Notes under the pieces: model-generated | What the model saw: only the letters and a program-made list of their open reading frames with translations | Database searches by the model: none | What the model was told of the DNA's origin: nothing | Program-made: the position numbers and the translations under genes | Source of the DNA: Oxalobacteraceae bacterium UBA6704 | GTDB lineage: Bacteria > Pseudomonadota > Gammaproteobacteria > Burkholderiales > Burkholderiaceae_D | Reading direction: 5' to 3' | Assembly (NCBI GenBank): GCA_002454505.1 | Contig: DKJA01000180.1 | Span: 1 to 64,000, forward strand | DNA: 64,000 nt | Shown here: piece by piece, positions 1-8,474 of the stretch | How the letters are laid out: every line of letters begins with the position of its first letter | How positions within the stretch are numbered: the first letter of the stretch is position 1

Positions 1-125
1 CCGCCGAATTTCTTCGACAGGACGGTTGCGATTGCAGCGGTCAGGGTCGTCTTGCCATGGTCAACGTGACCGATGGTGCCGACGTTCACGTGCGGTTTAG
101 TCCGCTCAAACTTACCTTTTGCCAT
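1..125 (-). CDS. tuf: Elongation factor Tu, N-terminal part (cut by window edge)
   Basis: The reverse strand from the ATG at 125 encodes the first 41 residues of EF-Tu, the GTPase that delivers aminoacyl-tRNA to the ribosome. It begins MAKGKFERTKPHVNVG and contains the P-loop GHVDHGKT (about residues 19-26). The rest lies beyond base 1. It sits directly downstream of three tRNA genes, the conserved proteobacterial tRNA-Tyr/Gly/Thr-tuf arrangement, and is probably co-transcribed with them from the promoter at 522-550. Confidence 0.97.
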   Translation of the reverse strand, partial: MAKGKFERTKPHVNVGTIGHVDHGKTTLTAAIATVLSKKFG

Positions 126-205
126 TTTAGACTCCTAACAATTTTTAAGATATTGCTGGGCACGCGCCCGACTGTCAGATGATGTACTGCAGACTTACTG
201 AATTC

Positions 206-280
<75 letters not shown>

Positions 281-304
281 TTTTGTACGACAGATTTCGG
301 AAAC

Positions 305-378
305 TGGAGCGGGTGAAGGGAATCGAACCCTCGTCATAAGCTTGGAAGGCTTCAGCTCTACCATTGAGCTACACCCGC
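305..378 (-). tRNA. tRNA-Gly (anticodon TCC)
   Basis: A 74-nt cloverleaf on the reverse strand with acceptor stem GCGGGTG/CACCCGC, anticodon loop CTTCCAA, T-loop GTTCGATTC and an encoded CCA end. It is the middle gene of the tRNA-tuf cluster. Confidence 0.96.
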
Positions 379-421
379 GAGGTTCCGTTTCACTACATTG
401 CCACTCTGTTCCTGCAAAACT

Positions 422-507
422 TGGTGGAGGGGACTGGATTCGAACCAGTGTACTCATAAGAGGGCAGATTTACAGTCTGCTGCCTTTAACCACTCGGCCA
501 CCCCTCC
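422..507 (-). tRNA. tRNA-Tyr (anticodon GTA)
   Basis: An 86-nt class II tRNA with a long variable arm. The acceptor stem is GGAGGGG/CCCCTCC, the anticodon loop is CTGTAAA, and CCA is encoded. It is the first gene of the cluster, and its 5' end lies about 15 bases downstream of the -10 box at 522-527. Confidence 0.96.
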
Positions 508-521
508 GCGAGGAACCGCAG

Positions 522-550
522 AGTATGAAGCATAAAATCTAAACTGTCAA
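522..550 (-). promoter_or_regulatory. Sigma70 promoter of the tRNA-tuf operon
   Basis: On the reverse strand a perfect -35 TTGACA (545-550) is followed after 17 bases by the -10 CATACT (522-527). The spacing is ideal and transcription would begin just before tRNA-Tyr. A short GC-rich tract follows the -10, as in stringently controlled stable-RNA promoters; that last point is inference. Confidence 0.85.
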
Positions 551-702
551 CACGGCGACACAAACATTTCATATCGCGCAGCTAACTGTCTGCTTCGGGG
601 CGAGATTGTAACGGCTGCCCTCAGGAAAATGCAAGTGTTGTTTTTACGTTGCACTTCTTGCTATAAAATCGACCGGACCAACCCTTTCGGAGCAACCCGA
701 TC

Positions 703-3700
703 TTGGACCCGCGCCCGCTGCCGCCGGCACCACTTTCCCCTGCCGGCGCGGCGCTGGCCAACCTGCTGCTGGCGGCCGTCTATGCCGCCGCCGGCTGCCC
801 CGCGCTGGCACTGTCGCTGTCCAGCGGCATCGGCATCGCCCTGTTCCTGCCGGCCGGCTTCGCGCTGGCCGCCGTCACGCGCGGCGGTGCGGCGCTGCTG
901 CCCGGCGTGGCGCTGGGTGCGCTGGTGACGGCGCTGTACGCACTGTCGCTGCGCCCCGAGCTGCCGCCGCCCTCCCATGCCTGCGCTGCCGTGCTGGCCG
1001 CTGCTGCCGCCACGCTGCAGGCCTTCGTGGCGATGCATGCCATGCGCCGCTGGGTACGCCCGGCCATCGGCGCCGGTCGCGACGTGCTGCGCTTCCTGCT
1101 GCTGGCGCCGCTGCTGTCGCTGACGGCCAGCACGCTGTCGCTGTGCTGCCTGGCCTTGCTGGGCGTGATGAGCGGCATCGACCTGGCGGCCGGCTGGCTG
1201 GCCTGGTGGCTGGGCGACACGCTGGGCATGCTGCTGGGCGCGCCGCTGGGCTGGATCCTGTTCGGCGTGCCGCGCCCGCTGTGGCGGCGCCGGCGCTGGA
1301 CCGTCGGCGGGCCGCTGCTGCTGCTGACGGCGCTGTTCATGGCCATCTTCCTGCAGGTGCGACACTGGGAGACGGGCCAGCAGATGCAGCAGGTGCAGCT
1401 GAAGGCGCAGCAGGCCAGCGACCTGCTGCAGGCCAAGCTGACGGAGCACGAGCGCTTCCTGTTCGCGATGTCCAGCGCCATCAACGGCAACGGCGCGCGC
1501 ATTCGCGGCAAGGATTTCCGCAACATCGCCCAGGGCTACCTGGCGCGCCACCCGGAGATGCTGTCGATGGCCTGGCTGCGGCCCGTCGCCGGCACCGACC
1601 GCGCCGCCTTCGAGCAATGGGCCCGCGAGAACGTCGATCCCGCGTTCGTCATCCGCGACCCGGGCCGGGACCGCTCGCTGCGGCCCGCCGGCAGCCGCGA
1701 CCGCTACATGGTGGCCACCTACATCGAACCGCGCGGCAACCGCTCCTATCTCGGCATGGACCTGCTGGCCGAGCCGTCCCGCGCCGGCGCGGTGCAGCGC
1801 GCGCTGATTTCCGACGAACCCGCCGCCACGGCGCCGCTGCGCATGGTGCAGCGGGGCATAGGCGACGGCATCGCGCTGATCCAGGCGGTGCGGCCGGCCG
1901 ACGGCGAAACGCCGAACGGCATGCTGCTGATCTCGTTCGAAGTGCAGCATTACCTCGACACGGTGCTGCGGCAGGTCGGCTTTCCCCACCTGGAAGCGGG
2001 CCTGCTCGACGTGGGCGCCGGCCAGCTGCTGGGCAAGGTGTCGGACGCCACGCCGGGCCTGCCGCTGTTCCGCCATGCGCTGCAGTTCGGCGGCCGCGAC
2101 TACCTGCTGACGCTGACGCCCACCGCCGCCTACGTGGCCAGCCAGCGCCGCTGGCAGAGCTGGTCGGTGCTGGCCGCGGGCCTGCTGTTCACCAGCCTGC
2201 TGGGCGGGCTGCTGCTGCTGACCAGCGGCGAACAGGCCGCCGTGCGCCAGCTGGTCGACGAAGGCACGGCCCGGCTGCGCGAGCGGGAAGCGCGGCTGCA
2301 GGCGATCCTGGACAAGGCCGCCGATGCGATCCTCACCATCGCGCCGGACGGCGTGCTGCTCGGTGCAAACGTGGCGGCGGGACGGCTGTTCGGCTATGCG
2401 CCGGATTCGATGGCCGACCTGCCGCTGGCGCGGCTGCTGCCCGTGGCGCCGGGCGAAACGGCGGCCGACGTGCTGCGCCGGATCGGCGACGGCCACCAGG
2501 ATGGCGGCCACAGCGCCGAACTGACCGGCTGGCGCAGCGACGGCAGCGCCTTCCCGGTGGCCGTTTCCGTCAGCGAGGTGGAGCTGCCCGGCGAACACCT
2601 GTTCGTGGCCATCCTGCACGACCTGACGGAGCGGCAGCGGGCCCAGGAACGCATCCACCGGCTGGCCCACCACGACCCGCTGACGGGGCTGGACAACCGG
2701 CTGTCATTGAACCTGCGGCTGGACCAGCTGCTGGCGCACGCGCGCCGCACGCAAGGCATGGCGGCCGTGATGTTCCTCGACCTGGACCACTTCAAGCGCA
2801 TCAACGACACGCACGGCCACCAGACGGGCGACCTGCTGCTCGTGGCGGTGGCGGACCGGCTGCGCGAACTGGTGCGCGGCGTGGACACCATCGGCCGGCT
2901 GGGCGGCGACGAGTTCATCGTCGTGGCCGCCTGCGCCACGGCGGACGAGGCCGGTCACCTGGCCGCCCGCATCGTCGAAGTGCTTGCGCTGCCCTACCCG
3001 CTGCACGGACAGACGGTGCACAGCGGCGCCAGCGTCGGCGTCGCGCTGTTCCCCACCGACGGCACCGATGCGGGCACGCTGCTGCGCCATGCGGACACGG
3101 CGATGTACGCGGCGAAAAGCCGCGGCCGCGGCAATTTCCAGCTGTTCTCGGCGGACATGAACGCCGCCACGCACGAGCGCCTGCTGCTGGAAGGCCGCCT
3201 GTGGCAGGCGCTGGAGCAGGACGAGTTCGAACTGTACCTGCAGCCGCAGGTGAACCTGGCGGACGGTGCCATCGTCGGCGCCGAGGCGCTGCTGCGCTGG
3301 CACCATCCCGACCTGGGCCTGGTGGGGCCGGACCGCTTCATTCCCATCGCCGAAGAATCCGGCCTGATCCTGCCGCTGGGCGACTGGGTACTGCAGCGCG
3401 CCGTGCGGCTGCTGGCACGCTGGCGCGGCATGGGGCTGGGCCACCTGCGGCTGGCCGTCAACCTGTCGGCGCGGCAATGCCACGGCGCCGGCCTGCTGCC
3501 CCAGCTGGACCGCCTGCTGGCCGAGACGGGCGTCGATCCGGCGCTGCTGGAACTGGAGATCACGGAATCGGCGGCGATGCAGGATCCCGAGCACAGCCGG
3601 GCCTTGCTGCAGCAGTTGCGGGCACGGGGCATTCCCGTGGCGATCGACGATTTCGGCACGGGTTATTCGTCGCTGTCCTACCTCAAAATGTTCGAGCTGG

Positions 3701-3963
3701 ACCGCCTGAAGATCGACCGCGGCTTCGTCAAGGATATCGAGACGGATCCGGACGATGCCGTGATCGTCGCCGCCACGATCGGCCTGGCCCACTCGCTGGG
3801 CCTGGAGGTGATCGCGGAAGGCGTGGAAACGGCCGCGCAGGCCGATTTCCTGCGCAGCAAGGACTGCGACAAGGCGCAGGGCTACCTGTTCGCGCGGCCG
3901 ATGCCGGCGGAGGAGTTCGAACGGCAGGTCACAGCGGCATGCAACCGGAACGCACTGGCCTGA
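703..3963 (+). CDS. Membrane diguanylate cyclase/phosphodiesterase (MASE1-CHASE-PAS-GGDEF-EAL)
   Basis: A 1086-residue inner-membrane signalling protein for cyclic di-GMP turnover. Residues about 15-220 form a multi-helix MASE1-like sensor. Residues about 250-460 form a CHASE-type periplasmic domain, closed by a helix near 485-505. A PAS domain follows (about 525-640), then GGDEF and EAL domains. The cyclase motif GGDEF is intact at 734-738, with an RxxD inhibitory site (RGVD, 725-728) upstream. The EAL motif reads EALLRW near residue 863, and the later DDFGTGYSSL loop is also intact. The chosen start is TTG at 703; no in-frame ATG sits near the start of the MASE1 helices. It converges on the pseudo-receiver gene, and another c-di-GMP gene (HD-GYP) lies just beyond. 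Confidence 0.9.
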   Translation: MDPRPLPPAPLSPAGAALANLLLAAVYAAAGCPALALSLSSGIGIALFLPAGFALAAVTRGGAALLPGVALGALVTALYALSLRPELPPPSHACAAVLAAAAATLQAFVAMHAMRRWVRPAIGAGRDVLRFLLLAPLLSLTASTLSLCCLALLGVMSGIDLAAGWLAWWLGDTLGMLLGAPLGWILFGVPRPLWRRRRWTVGGPLLLLTALFMAIFLQVRHWETGQQMQQVQLKAQQASDLLQAKLTEHERFLFAMSSAINGNGARIRGKDFRNIAQGYLARHPEMLSMAWLRPVAGTDRAAFEQWARENVDPAFVIRDPGRDRSLRPAGSRDRYMVATYIEPRGNRSYLGMDLLAEPSRAGAVQRALISDEPAATAPLRMVQRGIGDGIALIQAVRPADGETPNGMLLISFEVQHYLDTVLRQVGFPHLEAGLLDVGAGQLLGKVSDATPGLPLFRHALQFGGRDYLLTLTPTAAYVASQRRWQSWSVLAAGLLFTSLLGGLLLLTSGEQAAVRQLVDEGTARLREREARLQAILDKAADAILTIAPDGVLLGANVAAGRLFGYAPDSMADLPLARLLPVAPGETAADVLRRIGDGHQDGGHSAELTGWRSDGSAFPVAVSVSEVELPGEHLFVAILHDLTERQRAQERIHRLAHHDPLTGLDNRLSLNLRLDQLLAHARRTQGMAAVMFLDLDHFKRINDTHGHQTGDLLLVAVADRLRELVRGVDTIGRLGGDEFIVVAACATADEAGHLAARIVEVLALPYPLHGQTVHSGASVGVALFPTDGTDAGTLLRHADTAMYAAKSRGRGNFQLFSADMNAATHERLLLEGRLWQALEQDEFELYLQPQVNLADGAIVGAEALLRWHHPDLGLVGPDRFIPIAEESGLILPLGDWVLQRAVRLLARWRGMGLGHLRLAVNLSARQCHGAGLLPQLDRLLAETGVDPALLELEITESAAMQDPEHSRALLQQLRARGIPVAIDDFGTGYSSLSYLKMFELDRLKIDRGFVKDIETDPDDAVIVAATIGLAHSLGLEVIAEGVETAAQADFLRSKDCDKAQGYLFARPMPAEEFERQVTAACNRNALA

Positions 3964-4030
3964 AAACCGGTGACAGGCACCATTTGTTTGGAAACATTGC
4001 CAAACAATTGGTGCCTGTCACCGGTTTTTT
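3963..4030. repeat. Dispersed palindrome A (GGTGACAGGCACC type), bidirectional terminator
   Basis: Near-perfect inverted repeat with 29-base arms (3963-3991 and 4000-4028, one mismatch) around an 8-base loop. Each arm starts AAAACCGGTGACAGGCACC. T-runs follow on both strands, so it can terminate both the GGDEF-EAL gene and the converging gene. It is one of six related elements in the window. Confidence 0.85.
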
Positions 4031-4037
4031 TGCAAGG

Positions 4038-5684
4038 TCACGCCTGCTGGCGAACGATCACGCGCCGGCCCGGGCGGACGTTGTATTTCTTCAGCAGATC
4101 TTCCTGCAGGCCGCCCAGCGCGGCCAGCTTCGGGTTGGCGGGGTCGAGGCGGCGCAGCGTGCCGACCAGCTCGATGCCGCGGGTGCCCAGCTGCTCGTCC
4201 CAGCCGTCCCGTTCGAGGTGTTTCAGTACGGCCACGGCGGCGTTGAACACCACCTGCGGGTTGTCCGGCAGCCGGCGCACGGCGTCCAGCATCGTGTCGA
4301 CGGCGGCGCGGTAATCGCCGGCGCGGGCCTGCGCGGCGCCGGCGGCCACCATCGCGGCCACGTCGTGCCGGCTTTGCGATGCCAGCCGCGATGCCAGTTC
4401 GCCCCGGCCAGCCTGTTCCAGCAGCCGCATCGCCTTGGCCATCGGCGCGCCGCCGCCGGCGCTGTCCATCACATTGCGCATCACTTCCTCGGCCTGCTTC
4501 TCGCGGCCCGCCGCCAGGCAGGTGCGCGCCAGCTCCAGCCGCAGCCCGGCCGACAGGCCCGGCGTGATGCGCGAAGCCACCATCGCGGTGTCGAGCGCGG
4601 CGCCCAGGCGGGTGCCGTCGCCGGTGGCTTCGAGCAGCATCGCGTTGGCGATCGCTGCGCAGGCCGACGTGTTTTCCCGGTTGGCCAGCGACCGTTCCAT
4701 GTCGCGGATCACCGCCTCGGCCTGCACCGCATCGCCCTTCTTCAGCAGCGACTGCGCCAGCCGTGCGTGGTCTTCGGGATTGCGGAATTCCGAGTAGCGG
4801 GCCCGCTGCAGCACGGCCTTCAGCGCGCGCTCGGCGGCATCCGCATCGCCCGCTTCCAGCGCCACTTCGCCCAGCCGGCGCAGGCGCCCCACGGCGTGCG
4901 GTGACAGCGCGGCGGCATCGCTCAGCACCGCCTGCGCCTCGGCCAGCTGGCCGGCCTCTTCGTGGACGCGCGCCAGCCAGTCGTAGGCCGCCAGGTAGCG
5001 GTCGTTCTTGCCCAGCAGTTCGGCCAGCATGTCGCGCGCCTCGTCGCCGCGGCCGCGCAGCGCCAGCGTGCGGGCCTGGCCGAGACGGGCCCACGGCATC
5101 TCGCGCTCCTGCCACAGCGCCGCATAGACGGGTTCGGCCAGCTCCGGTTCGCCCAGCAGCAGATGGGTTTCCGCACGCAGCCGCATGAAGTCGGCCCGGT
5201 AGCGCGGTTGCGCCGTTTCCTGCTCCTCGGCGGCGGCAATGGCGGCGCGGTGCTCGCCCCGCTCCAGCAGCTGGTGGACGGGCAGCAGCGCGGCGCGGCG
5301 GTCCAGTGCGCGCACCAGACGCTCGAGCAGCGTGTCGGCCTTGAACGGCTTCAAAACGTAATCGTCCGGCATCAGCTCGGCCACGCTGGTGACCTTGCTG
5401 AGCTGACCTTCGGCGGTGACCATGATGAACAGCGTGGACTGGGCGATCAGCCCCTGGCCGCGCAGGTCTTCCAGCAGCTGCTGGCCGTCCTGGCCGCCTT
5501 CCAGTTCGTACTCGCACAGCACGAGGTCGACGGAGCGTGCCGCCAGTGCCCGCAGCGCCTGCTGGGCCGTCGCCACCGCATCGATGCGCGCCAGCCCGAA
5601 CATGCCCAGCATGTTCTGCAGGTTGGCCCGCATGCCGGCATTCGGCTCGACGAGCAGCGCGGTTAAGCCTTTCAGTTGATCCAT
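4038..5684 (-). CDS. Response-regulator-like protein with TPR repeats (degenerate receiver)
   Basis: A 548-residue cytoplasmic protein. Residues 1-125 fold like a CheY receiver (conserved LKPF near 113), but the phosphoacceptor position in DLVLCEYEL is Glu58 rather than Asp. It should therefore not be phosphorylated normally and may be locked in one state. The rest is helical with TPR-like repeats (about 130-520), suggesting a protein-binding scaffold. It is followed on the same strand by the palindrome at 3963 and preceded by the HD-GYP response regulator, so the two may share a signalling pathway. The partner is unknown. Confidence 0.8.
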   Translation of the reverse strand: MDQLKGLTALLVEPNAGMRANLQNMLGMFGLARIDAVATAQQALRALAARSVDLVLCEYELEGGQDGQQLLEDLRGQGLIAQSTLFIMVTAEGQLSKVTSVAELMPDDYVLKPFKADTLLERLVRALDRRAALLPVHQLLERGEHRAAIAAAEEQETAQPRYRADFMRLRAETHLLLGEPELAEPVYAALWQEREMPWARLGQARTLALRGRGDEARDMLAELLGKNDRYLAAYDWLARVHEEAGQLAEAQAVLSDAAALSPHAVGRLRRLGEVALEAGDADAAERALKAVLQRARYSEFRNPEDHARLAQSLLKKGDAVQAEAVIRDMERSLANRENTSACAAIANAMLLEATGDGTRLGAALDTAMVASRITPGLSAGLRLELARTCLAAGREKQAEEVMRNVMDSAGGGAPMAKAMRLLEQAGRGELASRLASQSRHDVAAMVAAGAAQARAGDYRAAVDTMLDAVRRLPDNPQVVFNAAVAVLKHLERDGWDEQLGTRGIELVGTLRRLDPANPKLAALGGLQEDLLKKYNVRPGRRVIVRQQA

Positions 5685-5744
5685 GAAGTCGATACCCGTT
5701 TCAGTCCGCCCCGGTGTGCGTCCCCATAGTATGCGCCAGAGTGC

Positions 5745-7289
5745 TCAGGCGTCGCGCGCGACGACGTGTTCCAGCGCCAGCACCACCTGCGGATCGAACT
5801 GCGTGCCGCTGCGCTCGTGGATGTAGGCCAGCGTCGCCTCCTTGCTCCACGGCTGCTTGTAGACGCGTTCGTGCAGCAGCGAATCGTACACGTCCACGGC
5901 GGCCACGATGCGGGCCGACAGCGGAATGTCTTCCCCTTTCAGCCCCTGCGGGTAGCCGTTGCCGTCCCAATGCTCGTGGTGGCTGCCGGCGATCTCGGCG
6001 CCATAGGTCAGGTAGCTGATGCCGTCCACCATCTGCGCGGCCCGCTCCAGCACCGAGCGGCCCACTTCCGCATGGGCGCGCATGCGTTCGCGTTCGTCGG
6101 GGTCGTGCGGACCGGGCTTCTGCAGGATGTGGTCCGGCGTGGCCACCTTGCCCACGTCGTGCAGGATGCTGGCCAGGCCGATCATGTCCAGCAGCTGCGG
6201 CGACAGGTCGTCCGGGTAGGCGCCCTGCTCCTTCAGCCGCGCGGCGACGGCCGTCGACAGCCGCTGCACGCGCCGCACGTGGCCGCCCGTGTCGGTGTCG
6301 CGGAACTCGGCCAGGTCAGCCAGCGCGACGACGGTGGCCTCCTGCGCCTTGCGCAGCTGGCCGAACATGTACAGGTTGTCGAACGCGGCGGCAATGCGCT
6401 CGCAGAACACTTCCAGCAGGTCGCGCTGGATCTGCGCCAGCGGCCACGGCGGCGTGACGGAAATGGCCACGTCGCGGTTTTCCTGCGTGTGGATGTACAG
6501 CACGTTGTGCGGATGGTCGAACTGGCTTTTCTTTTCCGCGAACGCGCGGGCGATCGTCGGATTCAGCTCGTGCCGGTCGGGCAGGTATTCGTTTTCCGCC
6601 AGCGCCGTGTAGCCGCCGGTGGCCGCCACGACAGTAGCTGCGCCCGTGTCGCCCTGCATCAGGCACAGCACGCCGTCGGCACCCACGTCGAGGATGGCCG
6701 ACACCTGGTTCAGCACGCCCGACGCGAACTCGCGCAGCGAATGGATCTGGTACAGGTTCGTCGCGCCGGCCAGGATCTTGCCGAGGCCCACGCGGCTGCG
6801 CTCGAGCATGTTGAGGCTCTCGTAGGCGCGCAGCGCCGAGATCACCGTCGTGAACAGCTTCTGCGTGGTGAGTTCCGTCTTGGCCTTGTAGTCGTTGATG
6901 TCGTATTCGATGATCACGCGCTGCTCGGGCGCCTGGCCCGGCTGGCCCGTGCGCAGCACCACGCGCACGATCGAATTGTGCAGCTCCTCGCGGATGCGGC
7001 GCGCCAGCAGCAGGCCGGCATCGTCCGTTTCCATGACGACGTCCAGCAGCACCAGCGCGATGTCCGGCGTGGTGGCCAGGATGTCGTAGGCTTCGCGCGC
7101 GCTGTACGCAGAGAACAGTTCCAGCTCGCGGTCCTTGAACGTGACGTTGCGCAGCGCCAGCCGCGTGACGGCGTGCACGTCGTGGTCGTCGTCGACGATC
7201 AGCACGCGCCAGTGGCGCTGGTCGGGCGGTATCAGGGGGGCGGCGGCGTCATCGTCTTCGGCCAGCAGCCAGTCATCGTCTTCCGTCAT
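5745..7289 (-). CDS. RpfG-type response regulator: receiver + DUF3369 + HD-GYP phosphodiesterase
   Basis: A 514-residue protein. An N-terminal receiver (about 27-150; acidic DDD patch, LLDVVM with the acceptor Asp, conserved Lys in YKAKTE) is followed by a DUF3369-like linker domain (about 160-310). The C-terminal HD-GYP domain contains HDVGKVATPDHIL and HHEHWDGNGYPQG, the metal-binding motifs of c-di-GMP hydrolases. Start ATG 7289 was preferred over an upstream one because GGGAGA precedes it at good distance. No histidine kinase is adjacent. It probably lowers c-di-GMP in opposition to the neighbouring cyclase. Confidence 0.88.
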   Translation of the reverse strand: MTEDDDWLLAEDDDAAAPLIPPDQRHWRVLIVDDDHDVHAVTRLALRNVTFKDRELELFSAYSAREAYDILATTPDIALVLLDVVMETDDAGLLLARRIREELHNSIVRVVLRTGQPGQAPEQRVIIEYDINDYKAKTELTTQKLFTTVISALRAYESLNMLERSRVGLGKILAGATNLYQIHSLREFASGVLNQVSAILDVGADGVLCLMQGDTGAATVVAATGGYTALAENEYLPDRHELNPTIARAFAEKKSQFDHPHNVLYIHTQENRDVAISVTPPWPLAQIQRDLLEVFCERIAAAFDNLYMFGQLRKAQEATVVALADLAEFRDTDTGGHVRRVQRLSTAVAARLKEQGAYPDDLSPQLLDMIGLASILHDVGKVATPDHILQKPGPHDPDERERMRAHAEVGRSVLERAAQMVDGISYLTYGAEIAGSHHEHWDGNGYPQGLKGEDIPLSARIVAAVDVYDSLLHERVYKQPWSKEATLAYIHERSGTQFDPQVVLALEHVVARDA

Positions 7290-7398
7290 GCGTTCTCCCG
7301 CGGCAGCTCGTGTGCCGACATGCATGCCAGCATACTGGCTCGCCGCGGGGAAGACAATCAGAACTTACCGTGCTGCAATTCTTATTGCATCTTGATGC

Positions 7399-8352
7399 TT
7401 AGCCTTGCGGCTGCTTGCGGGAACAGGGGTTCTTGCCGCCCAGGTCGATGTTCTGGTAGCGGATCTCGTACTTGCCGCTGACGAGCTGGTCCACCACCAG
7501 CTTGTCGTGCGACTGCACGAACACGTAGCGCACATTGGCGCGGCGTTCCAGGTCGTACACCTTGATGAAGACGGGCGAATCGTTGCCGCTGTTGTCCAGC
7601 GTCAGCTGCATGTCCTGGCCCTTGTTGGCGACGGAGAAGCCGTCCACGTAACCGGACTGGGTGGGCCACGGCTCGCCGTTCGGCGCCACCAGCGCCGGCG
7701 TCTCGTTCTCGCAGTCGCCGGAAAAGCCCGGCAGGATCACCTGCGACAGCGCCACCACCTTGATCGGCGGCGGCTTCGTGTCGCTGTCCGGCGCATACGG
7801 TTTCGGCGTGGTGGACCAGCCGCTGTCGGCCTTGTCGGCATCCGCATCGGCACGGGGATAGGCCCGGCTCGCGCTGGCCGTCAGTTCGCCACCCGTCTTG
7901 CCACCCCACGCGGCGGCCAGCACGGTGGACACGTGGCGCGGCTCCGTCACCGTCATCACGCCCGCCAGCCAGCCGACGCCGAGGCAGGTGCCGGCCGTCA
8001 GCCACCAGCGCCAGTTGCGCAGCAGCGGCCGGCGCCGGCGGCCGGCATGCACCTGGTCCGGCCACGCCTGCGCCGGGCCGTCCGTGGCGCGCTGCGGGTC
8101 GGTGCTGTCGAGCAGCTCGATCTCGTATTCTTCCTGGGCGATCCACTCGTCGTGTTCCTTGCGCCGCTGCGGATCGGCCAGCGTGCCATACGCCGTGTTG
8201 ACGATGGCCATGATGCGGGCGGCCCGCTCGTCGCCCGGATTCTTGTCGGGATGGTATTTCTGGCTCAGCGCCTTGTACGCGGCACGCACGACTTCCTGCG
8301 GGGCGCCCCGCGACACCTTCAGGTTGTCGTAGTGTGTATGTATCTTGCCCAT
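7399..8352 (-). CDS. Membrane-anchored J-domain protein
   Basis: 317 residues. The N-terminal 70 residues are a DnaJ J-domain with an intact HPD motif (34-36), which stimulates the ATPase of an Hsp70 partner. A charged linker leads to a single transmembrane segment (about 117-140). A C-terminal domain with no motif I recognise follows and would lie on the far side of the membrane. It lacks the G/F and zinc-finger regions of true DnaJ, so it is a class C co-chaperone. No dnaK is nearby. Confidence 0.8.
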   Translation of the reverse strand: MGKIHTHYDNLKVSRGAPQEVVRAAYKALSQKYHPDKNPGDERAARIMAIVNTAYGTLADPQRRKEHDEWIAQEEYEIELLDSTDPQRATDGPAQAWPDQVHAGRRRRPLLRNWRWWLTAGTCLGVGWLAGVMTVTEPRHVSTVLAAAWGGKTGGELTASASRAYPRADADADKADSGWSTTPKPYAPDSDTKPPPIKVVALSQVILPGFSGDCENETPALVAPNGEPWPTQSGYVDGFSVANKGQDMQLTLDNSGNDSPVFIKVYDLERRANVRYVFVQSHDKLVVDQLVSGKYEIRYQNIDLGGKNPCSRKQPQG

Positions 8353-8474
8353 CGTTCCAGTATTGTCAGTCCCACGCCACGACGGGGTCGCGTGTCAGGT
8401 CAACCATCATAGCCGAATTTATAACACTTTTAGTATGGAAACACGCGCAGCCGTGGCGCGGCTCGCACAGGCCG

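Noticed and set aside
661..4904. Very long open frames on the opposite strand or in other frames of the GGDEF-EAL gene (for example 1143-4904 and 661-2673)
   Set aside because: They consist of Ala/Arg/Gly/Pro- or Gln-rich translations with no domain, as expected from shadow frames in GC-rich coding DNA. The GGDEF-EAL frame contains clear motifs along its entire length.
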